Assembly: GCF_030219325.1 (NCBI RefSeq)
Contig: NZ_CP126625.1
Coordinates: forward strand, 1,724,857 to 1,788,856
DNA length: 64,000 nt
Direction of reading: 5' to 3'
Source of the DNA: Geothrix sp.
GTDB lineage: Bacteria > Acidobacteriota > Holophagae > Holophagales > Holophagaceae
The position numbers and the translations under genes are program-made. A model generated the notes under the pieces. The model did not search any database. It was not told the origin of the DNA and worked only from the letters and a program-made list of their open reading frames with translations. This document shows, in pieces, positions 1 through 8,340 of the stretch. The first letter of the stretch is position 1. Every line of letters starts with the position of its first letter.

Positions 1-182
1 CCGGTGGCAGCGGCGACCTGCTGGCCGGCATGGTGGCGGGCTTCCGGGCCCAGGGTCTGCCCATGCGCGAGGCGGTGGCCGCCGCGGCCTGGTTCCATGG
101 TGCCGCCGGGGATCGCCTGCCCGGGGCCGGCCTGCTCCCCACGGATCTCGCGGGGCTCCTGCCGGAGCTCCTGCGTGCCTGA
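1..182 (+). CDS. nnrD: ADP-dependent NAD(P)H-hydrate dehydratase, 3' end only
   Basis: C-terminal 59 codons of a gene entering from the left edge (frame begins at base 3). The translated start of the fragment, GGSGDLLAGMVAGF, matches the nucleotide-binding GTGSGDxLAG signature of the YjeF C-terminal / NnrD kinase-like fold, which repairs hydrated NAD(P)H using ADP or ATP in the cytoplasm. The remaining residues form the usual closing helices (EAVAAAAWFHGAAGD). The next gene, tsaE, starts 8 nt inside it; the nnrD-tsaE order is common in bacteria and supports the call. The N-terminal epimerase half, if present, lies outside the window. Confidence 0.85.
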   Translation, partial: GGSGDLLAGMVAGFRAQGLPMREAVAAAAWFHGAAGDRLPGAGLLPTDLAGLLPELLRA

Positions 183-609
183 GCTGTTCCTGGCCGATGA
201 AGAGGCCACCGAGGCCCTGGGCGAAGCCCTGGCCCGGCTGACGCCTCCCGGCGGCACTTGGCTTCTGAAGGGCGAGCTGGGCGCCGGCAAGACCACTTGG
301 ACCCGCGGCTTCCTGCGGGGGCTTGGCGGCGATCCAGAGGAAGTGGCCTCGCCCACCTATGCGGTCCTGCACCGCTACGGCTGTGCCGGAGGGCGCCTGT
401 TCCACCTGGACCTCTTCCGCACGGGGCCCGAGGGCGCCTGGTCGCTGGGCCTCGAAGAGAGCCTCGGCGCCGAAGACCGGCTGGTGGTGGAGTGGGCCGG
501 GGGAGGTGGGCCCTGGCCCACGGACTGGGTGGCCCGTCTGGAGCTCAGGGCGCGGGAAGCGGGACGGCAGGCCGATTGGACACTGCCTGACGAGCCGGCC
601 GCGCGATGA
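175..609 (+). CDS. tsaE: tRNA threonylcarbamoyladenosine biosynthesis ATPase TsaE
   Basis: A 144-residue P-loop protein with Walker A GELGAGKTT near residue 32 and the family-typical SPTYAVLHRY and HLDLFR segments. TsaE is the ATPase partner of TsaB/TsaD in making t6A37 on ANN-decoding tRNAs. I chose the GTG at 175, which overlaps the upstream stop by 8 nt, because it puts the Walker motif at the usual distance from the N terminus; the frame is open further upstream, but that sequence does not resemble the family and lies under nnrD. Length fits the family (about 150 aa). rmuC follows 7 nt downstream, so the three genes probably share a transcript. Confidence 0.9.
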   Translation: MPELFLADEEATEALGEALARLTPPGGTWLLKGELGAGKTTWTRGFLRGLGGDPEEVASPTYAVLHRYGCAGGRLFHLDLFRTGPEGAWSLGLEESLGAEDRLVVEWAGGGGPWPTDWVARLELRAREAGRQADWTLPDEPAAR

Positions 610-616
610 TGGACGC

Positions 617-1888
617 ATGAGCCTCGCCCTCGTCCTTTCCGTTCTCACCTTCCTCCTGGCTGCCGTGGCGGCCTGGGCCAGCCTGCGCCGGCCCACCGCG
701 GATCCCGCCCCCTTTGACGCCCTGCGGCGCCATGCGGAGGAACTGGCCTCGCGGGATCGGACGGAATCCCACCAGGCTCTGGTGTCCCAGCTTCAGCCCC
801 TGGTGGCTGAGCTGGGCGGGATCCGCACCGCCCAGGCCGAAAAGCTGGCCGAGGGCTTCCGGCTGCTCGTCACGACCACCCAGGAGGCCCTGAAGTCCTC
901 CCGGGACGAGCAGGCCGCGCAGCTGAACCAGGTACAGCAGCAGGTGGAGAAGCGCCTGGCGGCCATCCAGACCTCGACGGAAGAACGCCTGGAGCAGATG
1001 CGGCGCACGGTGGACGAGAAGCTGCACGAGGCCCTGGAGAAGCGCCTGGGCGAGAGCTTCAACCTGGTGGCCCAGCGCCTCGAGCAGGTGCAGAAGGGAC
1101 TGGGCGAGATGCAGTCCCTGGCCCAGGACGTGGGCGGTCTGAAGCGGGCGCTTACCAACGTGAAGACCCGCGGCGTGCTGGGCGAGGCCCAGCTCGGGGC
1201 GTTGCTGGAGCAGTTCCTTTCGCCCGGGCAGTACGCCGCCAACGTGAAGATCCGGCCCCGCTCGCCGGAGATCGTCGAGTTCGCCGTGAAGCTGCCGGGG
1301 GCCGAGGAGGGTGGCACGGTCTGGCTGCCCATCGACGCGAAGTTCCCCCTGGAGGACTACCAGCGGCTCATGGAGGCCTACGAACTGGGCGACCTCCCCG
1401 CCGTGGAGGCCGCCGGCCGGGCGTTGGAGGTCCGGCTGCTGTCCCAGGCCCGGGACATCCGCGACAAGTACATCGCCCCCCCCAACAGCACGGACTTCGC
1501 GCTGCTGTTCCTGCCCTTCGAAGGCCTCTATGCCGAGGCCCTGCGGCGGCCGGGCCTGCTGGAGCGGATCCAGCGGGAATGCAAGGTCACCTTCGTGGGC
1601 CCCACCACGCTGACGGCCTTCCTCAACAGCCTGCAGGTGGGCTTCAAGACCCTGGCCATCAGCAAGCAGAGCGGCGAGGTCTGGAAGGTGCTCGGGCAGG
1701 TGAAGACCGAATTCGGGAAATTCGGGGAGTCCCTGGCCTCGGTCCAGAAGAAGCTCGACGAGGCCAGCACCAAGCTGGGCGAAGTGTCCAAAGGCAAGGA
1801 ACGCATGGAGAAGCGTCTGGCGGGGGTGGAGGCCCTGCCGGAAGTGGAGGTCCAGGGCACGCTGCCGGGCCCGTACCGGGGGGAATAA
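617..1888 (+). CDS. rmuC: DNA recombination protein RmuC
   Basis: A 423-residue protein starting with a single hydrophobic N-terminal anchor (LALVLSVLTFLLAAVAAW), then a long coiled coil (about 50-190) rich in Q, E, K and A, then the RmuC core (about 200-390) with segments such as GVLGEAQLGALLEQFL, LPIDAKFPLEDYQ and PPNSTDFALLFLPFEGLYAE. RmuC limits inversions and short-repeat rearrangements in E. coli; its core is nuclease-like. ATG 617 is chosen because it places the membrane anchor at the N terminus; the open frame upstream is the overlap with tsaE. The C-terminal helical tail ends in EVEVQGTLPGPYRGE. Cytoplasmic face of the inner membrane is the expected location. Confidence 0.9.
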   Translation: MSLALVLSVLTFLLAAVAAWASLRRPTADPAPFDALRRHAEELASRDRTESHQALVSQLQPLVAELGGIRTAQAEKLAEGFRLLVTTTQEALKSSRDEQAAQLNQVQQQVEKRLAAIQTSTEERLEQMRRTVDEKLHEALEKRLGESFNLVAQRLEQVQKGLGEMQSLAQDVGGLKRALTNVKTRGVLGEAQLGALLEQFLSPGQYAANVKIRPRSPEIVEFAVKLPGAEEGGTVWLPIDAKFPLEDYQRLMEAYELGDLPAVEAAGRALEVRLLSQARDIRDKYIAPPNSTDFALLFLPFEGLYAEALRRPGLLERIQRECKVTFVGPTTLTAFLNSLQVGFKTLAISKQSGEVWKVLGQVKTEFGKFGESLASVQKKLDEASTKLGEVSKGKERMEKRLAGVEALPEVEVQGTLPGPYRGE

Positions 1889-1940
1889 TTCACTTCACAA
1901 TCCCAGGGAATGCCTTAGGATTCGGGCAAACACCGGGGGG

Positions 1941-2450
1941 GTGATGCTGAAGGGACGCGAACGCCACGGGGCCGGCGATGTCATCGCCGTGGACCGGAAC
2001 TATGTCCCCATGCAGGAAGTCAGCCGCCGCCGGGCCCTCTGCGCGGTCGTTTCAGGGCGGGCCCATGTCCTGAACCCCGCCACCTTCGAGCGCCACGGCG
2101 ACCTGGCGGGGCGGCTGGAGCTGATCATCTTCCCCCACGCCCAGGCCTGCAGCGATTCCAAGCTGCTGCTGGGGAGGCTGGAGCGCCGGGTCCTCCGCCG
2201 CGACCACTTCCTCTGCCAATACGAGGGTTGCGCGAAGAAGGCCACTACCGTGGACCACGTGGTCCCGCTCTGCCAGGGCGGCTCCACCACCTGGCAGAAC
2301 CTGGTGGGCTGCTGCCTCACCTGCAATCAGACCAAGGGCGGGCGCACGCCGGAGCAGGCGGGCATGGTGCTGAAGCGCCAGCCCAAGGGGCCCAGGGCCC
2401 ATCTCTTCGAGCGCTTCGAGGAACTCCTGAAGCGAGCCAGCGCCGCCTGA
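1941..2450 (+). CDS. HNH endonuclease family protein
   Basis: A 169-residue protein with a C-terminal HNH/McrA-like domain: C92-x4-C97, the DHVVP histidine at 106, N120 in WQNLVG and the CLTCN motif around 128. The N-terminal half (VIAVDRNYVPMQEVSRRRALCAVVSGRAHVL) matches the widespread stand-alone HNH proteins of Acidobacteria, Cyanobacteria and Deltaproteobacteria whose role is unknown. GTG 1941 or the adjacent ATG 1944 could start it; both follow a G-rich stretch. It is not flanked by a methylase, a terminase or repeats, so nothing here suggests restriction or phage. It converges end to end with pabB, with the two stop codons directly abutting. Confidence 0.8.
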   Translation: MMLKGRERHGAGDVIAVDRNYVPMQEVSRRRALCAVVSGRAHVLNPATFERHGDLAGRLELIIFPHAQACSDSKLLLGRLERRVLRRDHFLCQYEGCAKKATTVDHVVPLCQGGSTTWQNLVGCCLTCNQTKGGRTPEQAGMVLKRQPKGPRAHLFERFEELLKRASAA

Positions 2451-3731
2451 TCAGCCCGTGATCGCCCGGGTCTTCAGGTGCAGCTCGGCCCATTCCCGGG
2501 CCGGATCGCTGCGCCGGGTGATGCCGCCACCCGTCCAGTAGGTCAGCTGTTCCCCCTGGATCTGGGCGGTGCGGATGGGCAGGGCCAGGTCCAGGTCCCC
2601 TTTGGGGGAGATCCAGCCGACCGCCCCGCAGTAGAACCCCCTGGCCCCCGCCTCGGCCTGTGCCAGGTGGCCGCAGACGGCATGTTTGGGGGCGCCGGTG
2701 ACGCTTCCACCGGGCAGCACGGCCCGCAGGAGCTCAGCCAATCCCAGATCGGGCCGGGCGGTGGCCTCCACGGTGCTGACCAGGTGCTGGACCGTGGGGT
2801 AGGTCTCCACCGCCATGGGGTTGACCACCTGGACGGATCCCGCCACGGCCACCCGTCCCAGGTCGTTGCGTACGAGATCCAGGATCATGGTGTGCTCCGC
2901 CCGTTCCTTGGGATCGGCAGCGAGGGCTTCGGCCGCCGCGCGATCACGCCCCGGATCCCCGGTCAGCGGGGCACTGCCCTTGATGGGCTGGGAGCGGAGC
3001 AGGGCCCCCCGGCGGGACAGCAGGCGCTCCATGCTGAGGCTCAGCAGCTGGATTCCCCTGAGATCCAGGAGGGCGCCAAAGGGTGGTCGCGCCCGCCCGA
3101 ATGCCATGAGCGCCTGGGCCACGGGATCCCCGGAGAGCCGCCCCTTGAAGGGGACGCAGAGATTCGCGACATAGAAGCCTCCGTCCAGGATGCAGGTCTG
3201 GATCTGCTCCACCGCCGCCTTGTGCTGTGCTTCGGTCCAGAGCGGCACCAGATCCACGGATGCGCGGCCCAGGTCAGGGGCCGGAGCCAGCCGATCCCTC
3301 CAGTGATCGGGATCGGCGGGGGAATCGGCCCAGGACCAGAGCTCCGCCTCGCCGTCCTTCACGTGCAGGGCTTCCGCCACGGGGGCCCAGTGCTGGCCGA
3401 GGGTACCAATCTCCAAGGGCTTCCGGGGAAGCCCCGCCTCGTCACAGGCCAGTTCGAAGGTGGCGGCGCCGATCCAGGGAAATGGCTGGCGGGCCACGGC
3501 GGTGGCCAGGGCCTCCCAGGGCGAGCCGGGCCATGGCGTTTCGCCGAGCTGGGTATCCCAGTGGCGGCCATCCCAGCGGGAAACCAGGGCAGGTCCGGGC
3601 AGGCCCAGGAGGCTTTCCCCGGTATCACCGGTGTGCAGCCAGGCGGCGCCCTGCTGGAGCAGCCCCTGGGCGCAGGCCGGCCAGGGGCCGGGAAGCGGGA
3701 GGGGCTGGCGGTATCGGGGAGCGAGGTCCAT
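2451..3731 (-). CDS. pabB: Aminodeoxychorismate synthase component I (PabB-like chorismate-binding enzyme)
   Basis: A chorismate-utilising enzyme of about 426 residues. The diagnostic PIKGS motif (the lysine form seen in PabB, against PIAGT in anthranilate synthase), the segment ERAEHTMILDLVRNDLGRV and the C-terminal LPGGSVTGAPK and YCGAVGWI blocks are all present. PabB converts chorismate with ammonia to 4-amino-4-deoxychorismate for folate synthesis, normally with a PabA amidotransferase, which is not in the window. The frame is also open to ATG 3746 and TTG 3758; none of the starts has a clear Shine-Dalgarno. TrpE or isochorismate synthase is less likely given PIKG. It is divergent from pepA across about 155 bp. 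Confidence 0.85.
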   Translation of the reverse strand: MDLAPRYRQPLPLPGPWPACAQGLLQQGAAWLHTGDTGESLLGLPGPALVSRWDGRHWDTQLGETPWPGSPWEALATAVARQPFPWIGAATFELACDEAGLPRKPLEIGTLGQHWAPVAEALHVKDGEAELWSWADSPADPDHWRDRLAPAPDLGRASVDLVPLWTEAQHKAAVEQIQTCILDGGFYVANLCVPFKGRLSGDPVAQALMAFGRARPPFGALLDLRGIQLLSLSMERLLSRRGALLRSQPIKGSAPLTGDPGRDRAAAEALAADPKERAEHTMILDLVRNDLGRVAVAGSVQVVNPMAVETYPTVQHLVSTVEATARPDLGLAELLRAVLPGGSVTGAPKHAVCGHLAQAEAGARGFYCGAVGWISPKGDLDLALPIRTAQIQGEQLTYWTGGGITRRSDPAREWAELHLKTRAITG

Positions 3732-3887
3732 GGGACATGATCCCATCGGAAACTGCAACTGGCTCAGGCGACTAGCGTTTGAAAAGTGGCCGTTAACAAA
3801 TTGCAGGACTGTGACAATTAAAGAGCGGAAAATGAACTTTCCTTTTTTACCGAATCGATCTAGCCTCGTTTTCCAGGAGGAACTCCC

Positions 3888-5360
3888 ATGCCTTCAGTGG
3901 ATATCAGCTCTCAGACTGGTAAGGATTTCGCCGGAGACGCCTTGATCGTTCCGGTGTTTTCCGGGCGTGAACGCCACCGTCTGCCGCTTGCCATCAGCAA
4001 GGTCGCCCGCCAGGTGATGGATGAAGAGGATTTCAAGGCGGACTATCTTGAAGTTGTGCCGCTCCACCACCCCAATGGCGTGAAGGAAAGCCGGTGGATG
4101 GTGCTGGTGGGCCTCGGCGATGAAGAGAAGGTGACGCTCAACAAGATCCGCAAGGCCGTGGGCACCGCCGGACGCTTCTGCCTCAAGAAGAAGTGGAAGA
4201 AGATCGGGATCCTCTCTCCCTCCACCTCCACCATCGACCATGACGCCGTGCAGGTGGCCGTGACTGAGGGCGCGCTGCTCGCGAATTATGATTTCGTTTC
4301 CTTCAAAGGCGGAAAGCCGGAAGCAAAACAGTTTTCCTCCATCGAGATCTTCACCAACGGCGACGATACCCGCAAGGCCCGGCGCAAGCTGCCCGCGGTC
4401 GAGGCCGGCGTGGCCGCCTGCCACCGCGTCCGCGACCTTGCCAACACGCCGGCCGGGGACCTCTACCCCGAAGTTTTCGCCGATATGGCCGTGAAGCTCG
4501 CGAAGCAGCACAAGCTCCACTGCGAGGTGCTGGATGTCCCGGCCCTCGAGAAGGGCGGCTTCCGGTCCGTGCTGGCCGTCGGCCAGGGCAGCGTCAGGCC
4601 GCCCCGGGTCGTCAAGCTGGAGTACAAGCCCAAGGAGAAGCCGAAGAAGCACGTGGTCCTCGTGGGCAAGGGTGTCTGCTTCGATTCCGGCGGCCTCTCC
4701 CTCAAGGATGCCTCGGGCATGGAGACCATGAAGGACGACATGACCGGCGCGGCCATCGTCCTGGCCACGCTGGTGGCCTGTGCCCAGCTGGAGGTGCCGG
4801 TCCAGGTCACGGGCCTGCTGGGGCTGGTGGAGAACATGCCCTCGGGTTCCAGCTACAAGCCCGGTGATGTGCTCCGCAGCCGCAGCGGCAAGACCATCGA
4901 GGTGCTCAACACGGACGCCGAGGGGCGCCTGGTGCTGGCCGACCTGCTCCACCACGCCGGTGAGCTGGGCGCGGACCACGTGGTGGACCTCGCCACGCTG
5001 ACCGGCGCCGCCCTCATCGCCATGGGCGATGGGGTCTCCGCGGTGATGGGCACGGATCAGAAGCTGGTGGACCGCCTCATGGATGCGGGCGGCTCCGTCG
5101 GCGAGTATCTCTGGCAGCTGCCCCTGGTGGAGGAGTACACCGACCTGCTCAAGAGCCCCCTGGCCGACCTGAAGAACATCACGGGCATCCGCTGGGGCGG
5201 GACCATCACGGCTGGCCTGTTCCTGCGCGAGTTCGTGGGCCAGGCCTCCTGGGCCCACGTGGACCTGTCCGGCAGCTGGTCCGGCAAGGAACGGGATTAC
5301 CGGACCCACGGGGGGAGTGGCGAAGGCCCCCGCTTCCTGCTCGAGTGGCTCATGGACTGA
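3888..5360 (+). CDS. pepA: Leucyl (cytosol) aminopeptidase, M17 family
   Basis: 490 residues, the normal length for PepA. The C-terminal catalytic domain carries GKGVCFDSGGLSLK, the lysine/aspartate metal site MKDDMTGAA and the M17 signature NTDAEGRLVLADLL, which bind the two metals. The N-terminal macro-like domain (about 1-160) is typical. It removes N-terminal residues from peptides in the cytoplasm; some homologues also bind DNA. An AGGAGG ribosome site sits 7 nt before ATG 3888. The unusually A/T-rich stretch at 3780-3870 upstream is the likely promoter region, shared with divergent pabB, but I could not fix a convincing -35/-10 pair. A strong intrinsic terminator follows. Confidence 0.95.
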   Translation: MPSVDISSQTGKDFAGDALIVPVFSGRERHRLPLAISKVARQVMDEEDFKADYLEVVPLHHPNGVKESRWMVLVGLGDEEKVTLNKIRKAVGTAGRFCLKKKWKKIGILSPSTSTIDHDAVQVAVTEGALLANYDFVSFKGGKPEAKQFSSIEIFTNGDDTRKARRKLPAVEAGVAACHRVRDLANTPAGDLYPEVFADMAVKLAKQHKLHCEVLDVPALEKGGFRSVLAVGQGSVRPPRVVKLEYKPKEKPKKHVVLVGKGVCFDSGGLSLKDASGMETMKDDMTGAAIVLATLVACAQLEVPVQVTGLLGLVENMPSGSSYKPGDVLRSRSGKTIEVLNTDAEGRLVLADLLHHAGELGADHVVDLATLTGAALIAMGDGVSAVMGTDQKLVDRLMDAGGSVGEYLWQLPLVEEYTDLLKSPLADLKNITGIRWGGTITAGLFLREFVGQASWAHVDLSGSWSGKERDYRTHGGSGEGPRFLLEWLMD

Positions 5361-5383
5361 GGGACCCGCCGGTCCTCTTCAAA

Positions 5384-5408
5384 GAGGGGGCTTCGGCCCC
5401 CTTTTTTT
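5384..5408 (+). terminator. Intrinsic terminator of pepA
   Basis: GGGGGC stem, TTCG tetraloop, GCCCCC, then seven T residues: a textbook rho-independent terminator 25 nt after the pepA stop. Confidence 0.9.
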
Positions 5409-5430
5409 CAAATGGATGAAGATGTCCCTC

Positions 5431-5460
5431 TTGACCGCGGGGCTCGGATGGGGATTTATT
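5431..5460 (+). promoter_or_regulatory. Candidate sigma70-type promoter for the HU/IHF-like gene
   Basis: TTGACC at 5431-5436 followed 18 nt later by TTTATT at 5455-5460, lying between the pepA terminator and the next start codon. Five of six and four of six matches to the consensus hexamers; spacing is acceptable. Assigned by eye. Confidence 0.4.
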
Positions 5461-5508
5461 GAGGACTGCCCTCACGTCACCTAAGCCCCCTCACCCCTCG
5501 GAGTTCCC

Positions 5509-5805
5509 ATGGAAGCGATGGAGACCCTCACCAAGGCCGACCTCTCCCGACACTTGATGGAGCGGCTCGAACTGGGGAAGAAAGATGCCGATCTCCTGGT
5601 GAATACGTTCCTGGAGAGCATCATTGAATCCCTCAAGACCGGGGAAGGCGTTGAGTTGCGCGGCTTCGGCAGCTTCCGTCTGCGGGACCGCCGGGCCCGG
5701 CAGGGACGCAATCCGCGCAGCGGCGAGAGCATCCAGGTGCCGCCCAAGCGCGTGGTGTATTTCAAGCTGGGCAAGGAGCTGCGCAGCAAGCTCATCGACG
5801 ACTGA
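5509..5805 (+). CDS. HU/IHF family nucleoid DNA-binding protein
   Basis: 98 residues with the whole HU/IHF fold: helical half (LTKADLSRHLMERLELGKKDADLLVNTFLE) and the beta-arm half with GEGVELRGFGSFRLRDRRAR and the arm-tip GRNPRSGESIQVP. These proteins bend DNA as dimers. The GFGSF and GRNP motifs do not separate HU from IHF; the acidic C-terminal tail (KLIDD) and position next to a CsgG-like gene do not decide it either. ATG 5509 is used; ATG 5518 is an alternative three codons later. It probably shares a transcript with the next gene, which starts 25 nt downstream. Confidence 0.9.
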   Translation: MEAMETLTKADLSRHLMERLELGKKDADLLVNTFLESIIESLKTGEGVELRGFGSFRLRDRRARQGRNPRSGESIQVPPKRVVYFKLGKELRSKLIDD

Positions 5806-5830
5806 CCCCCTGTTTTCGACCGGAGTCCCC

Positions 5831-6568
5831 ATGCGCCTTCGCAAGCTGATCCTCTCCCTCCTGGCCGTTTTCGCCATCGCCGCACCCGTCTTCGCCCAGA
5901 AGAAGATGTCCAAGGAGGAGAAGGCCAAGCTGCCCCGCCTGGCCATCCTCGACTTCAAGGCGGCCCCCGATTGTTGGCACGGCTGGCGCCACGGCGGCTG
6001 GGGCAACCAGATGGGCACCATCTCCAACCAGCTGCGGGATCTCTTCACCACCGAGATCATGGACAAGGCCAACGGGAAGATCCGGCTCATCGAGCGGGAG
6101 CGCCTCCAGGACATCCGGTCCGAGCTGAACTTCCAGCAGAGCGGTGAAGTGGATACCGCCACCGTGCAGAAGATCGGCAAGCTGCTGGGCGTGAAATACG
6201 TGATGACCGGCAAGGTCACCCGCTTCGCCTACAAGGAATCCGGCTTCAGCTCCGGCTGGGGCGTGGGCGCCCTGGTGGGCAAGCTCACCAAGGACGGTAC
6301 GGCCGGTGCCGTGGCCGGCAGCGTGAACATCAAGAAGGCCTCCTTCACGGGCCGGCTCGACATCCGGCTCATCGAAGTGGAGACGGGCGAGATCCTGTTC
6401 GCCAAGGGGGATGACGGCAAGGTGGACGACACCAGCGTGAAGGTCGCCGGAACCGGCGCCGAGGTCTCCTACGACGAGGAGCTGGTGAACAAGGTCTTCG
6501 AGCCCATCGTCCAGCGCCTCGCCCCCAAGCTGATCCGCGCCACGGGCCAGGCCCACGAAGAGGAGTAG
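5831..6568 (+). CDS. CsgG/HfaB-family secreted protein
   Basis: 245 residues with a cleavable signal peptide (MRLRKLILSLLAVFAIAAPVFA, cut before Q). The mature part resembles the CsgG / curli-assembly-type fold: LPRLAILDFK at the start, then a helix with LRDLFTTEIM, LIERERLQDI, and LGVKYVMTGKVTRF, followed by the strand block FTGRLDIRLIEVETGEILFAKG. In CsgG this domain forms an outer-membrane lipoprotein pore, but here there is no lipobox cysteine after the signal, so a periplasmic or peripheral outer-membrane location is more likely. No curli genes are nearby; homologues of this stand-alone type are of unknown role. A GC-rich hairpin follows. Confidence 0.75.
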   Translation: MRLRKLILSLLAVFAIAAPVFAQKKMSKEEKAKLPRLAILDFKAAPDCWHGWRHGGWGNQMGTISNQLRDLFTTEIMDKANGKIRLIERERLQDIRSELNFQQSGEVDTATVQKIGKLLGVKYVMTGKVTRFAYKESGFSSGWGVGALVGKLTKDGTAGAVAGSVNIKKASFTGRLDIRLIEVETGEILFAKGDDGKVDDTSVKVAGTGAEVSYDEELVNKVFEPIVQRLAPKLIRATGQAHEEE

Positions 6569-6577
6569 GCCCGCCTC

Positions 6578-7570
6578 TCAGCGGACGGGAAGGGGCCTCT
6601 CGGGGCCCCTTCCCGCGTCCAGGGGAAACCACTCGTCGACCGCCGAACGGATCGCGGTCGTGTAGGCGGGGCCCAGGATCTCGGCGCAGTGGAGGTGCCA
6701 GGTGGGCACCTCGACCACGTGGCTGTGCTGGAACCGGGCCGACAGGTACCTTTGGACCTCTGGCGGCGCCAGCCGGTCCTGGGTCGCCAGAAAACATAGA
6801 CTGGGGGTCGCCAACCGCATGCCATCCGTGCGGCGGAGCAGGTCCGTGTCCGCAGGCGCGTAGCCGCCCATGCGTCCCGCGGCGAAGGCGGCCGCGGCCC
6901 CGATGGGCGGAGCGAGCACATGCCACCAGCGGTCCTCGGGTCCACGCACCAGACGCTCCGCGAAGCTGCGGCTGCTGGCCGGGGCGCCCTCCCAGATGAG
7001 GCCAGCCAGGGGGCCCCGGCCTTCGCGTTCCAGGTCCGCCAGGGCCAGCAGGCCCACCGAGGCGCCCAGGCTTCGCCCGAGCAGCAGGATCCGGCGGCGT
7101 TCGATGCCAGAGGCCTCCAGGTGATGAACCATCCGGACGACATCCCTGGATTCCATGGCTCCGAAAGTGACGGCGGGGGCGGGCCTGCCTCTCCGCAAGG
7201 CATCATCCCGCCGGCGGTAGGTGAAGATGGCCGCATCGAGACGGGGAAACCACTTGAGGGCGGGGCTGGTGCCCCAGCGATCGTCGCCAAAGCCGTGGAG
7301 CAGGAGCACGACGCCCGGAGATGGGGTGGGGCGGGTGAAGCGCCAGAGCTGCAGGCCATCCACCTCCTCGCTGCGCCACGTGCCTCCTGGATCGCCGTCC
7401 CGGCCCTCGGCCAGTTCCCGGTAGGTCGCCTCCACCCGGGCCAGGGGCTGGGGCCGGTAGAAGGGGGGATCCACCAGTTCGCAGGCCACCGCGCGGGTCT
7501 TCCAGGCCATGAACCCGCCAAGGCCCAGCAATGGGAGCAGGCTCAGGGATAGCCAGCCTCCCCGCCTCAC
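6578..7570 (-). CDS. Alpha/beta hydrolase, membrane-anchored
   Basis: 330 residues. An N-terminal hydrophobic segment (WLSLSLLPLLGLGGFMAW) acts as anchor or signal, then an alpha/beta hydrolase: oxyanion-region LLLHGFGDD, nucleophile elbow GRSLGAS, acid near ATQDRLAPP and a histidine in PTWHLHCAE. This arrangement resembles the YqiA/BAAT-like esterase and peptidase-like hydrolases; substrate unknown. The GTG start at 7570 overlaps the ferredoxin stop in a GTGA, so translation is probably coupled. It is last in a minus-strand run that starts with the lipoprotein at 8288. Confidence 0.75.
   Translation of the reverse strand: MRRGGWLSLSLLPLLGLGGFMAWKTRAVACELVDPPFYRPQPLARVEATYRELAEGRDGDPGGTWRSEEVDGLQLWRFTRPTPSPGVVLLLHGFGDDRWGTSPALKWFPRLDAAIFTYRRRDDALRRGRPAPAVTFGAMESRDVVRMVHHLEASGIERRRILLLGRSLGASVGLLALADLEREGRGPLAGLIWEGAPASSRSFAERLVRGPEDRWWHVLAPPIGAAAAFAAGRMGGYAPADTDLLRRTDGMRLATPSLCFLATQDRLAPPEVQRYLSARFQHSHVVEVPTWHLHCAEILGPAYTTAIRSAVDEWFPLDAGRGPERPLPVR
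6587..6614. terminator. Bidirectional hairpin between convergent genes
   Basis: Perfect 11-bp inverted repeat (GGGAAGGGGCC / GGCCCCTTCCC) around a 6-nt loop. It begins 18 nt after the CsgG-like stop and lies inside the last codons of the convergent hydrolase, so it could end transcripts from the plus side. No T tract follows on the plus strand. Confidence 0.5.
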
Positions 7571-7860
7571 CAGTAGCCCGTGGTGAAGAGGAGGTCGGCC
7601 TCCCCGGCCGGCACCTGGAGCTGGCAGCTGAGGCGCTGATCCGGTCCGGCAGCGTTCCTCGCCAGGACCTCGGCCTCATGTGCATCAGCCGGGTCGAGCA
7701 GGTCCGAACCTTGCAGGAGCGTGATCACGCACTTGCCGCAGGCACCCCGGCCAGAGCAGGCGGAGGCCACCGGCAGGCCCGCGGCCAGGCAACGGGCCAT
7801 GAGGGTCCCCCGGCCATGGAGCAGGTGGTCCCGTGTCCGGGTCCGGGCCACCGCCACCAT
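7567..7860 (-). CDS. 2Fe-2S ferredoxin-type protein
   Basis: 97 residues with the plant-type [2Fe-2S] cluster loop: three cysteines in ACSGRGACGKCVI and a fourth in RLSCQLQV. The fold is the small electron-carrier ferredoxin found alone or in multi-domain reductases. ATG 7860 is selected because it lies 2 nt after the upstream stop and precedes the RTRDHLLHGRGTLM start of the domain. Its redox partner is not obvious: neighbours are a small lipoprotein and a hydrolase. The 4-nt overlap with the hydrolase suggests coupled expression. Confidence 0.85.
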   Translation of the reverse strand: MVAVARTRTRDHLLHGRGTLMARCLAAGLPVASACSGRGACGKCVITLLQGSDLLDPADAHEAEVLARNAAGPDQRLSCQLQVPAGEADLLFTTGYW

Positions 7861-7862
7861 GG

Positions 7863-8288
7863 CTACTTGAGGAGGACGGCCGTCACGCCCGGGAGCCCCT
7901 CGGCGGGCGGGAGGGGATCGGGCTTGCCGTAGAGGACGGAATCGAGCTTCTGGGAGAGGGTGACCTGGTAGAGGCCCTTGTCGGCGGGCAGGTCCAGTTC
8001 GCCCATGTCCGGGCTGAAGGTCTCGCGCTGGCTGGTCAGGAAGTAGCGGTGCTTGCCGGGAGTCAGACCCTTCACCTGGAGGCTGATGGCGCCCTTGGGG
8101 GACTGCTGCACGGGGATGCGGGCCCCGTCGAGCGAGAGCTCCACAGGACCGCGGACGACGCGGGTGAACCGGAAGACCACTGAACCCGCGGGGACCGGCG
8201 TCCTGGGCGTCAGGGGCACCTTGCTGCACCCCAGGAACAGCGTGGCGCCCAACAGCACCATGGCGGGAAGAACGGCGTGGAACTTCAT
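7863..8288 (-). CDS. Small lipoprotein of unknown function
   Basis: 141 residues beginning with a lipoprotein signal peptide (MKFHAVLPAMVLLGATLFLGC, lipobox LFLGC), so it should be lipidated at that cysteine. The mature part has a beta-rich pattern (SVVFRFTRVVRGPVELSLDG, ISLQVKGLTPGKHRYFL) like small immunoglobulin-like or PEGA-type envelope proteins. I do not recognise a family. It leads the three-gene set lipoprotein - ferredoxin - hydrolase, with a good GGAGG site 4 nt before ATG (read on the minus strand). Confidence 0.65.
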   Translation of the reverse strand: MKFHAVLPAMVLLGATLFLGCSKVPLTPRTPVPAGSVVFRFTRVVRGPVELSLDGARIPVQQSPKGAISLQVKGLTPGKHRYFLTSQRETFSPDMGELDLPADKGLYQVTLSQKLDSVLYGKPDPLPPAEGLPGVTAVLLK

Positions 8289-8340
8289 GAATCCTCCGGA
8301 ACTCCCATCATATGCGATGAAGGGAGCAGAGGTCCCGCGT

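Noticed and set aside
2478-3740. Plus-strand 420-codon frame opposite pabB
   Set aside because: pabB motifs fix the minus strand; this frame lacks any domain.
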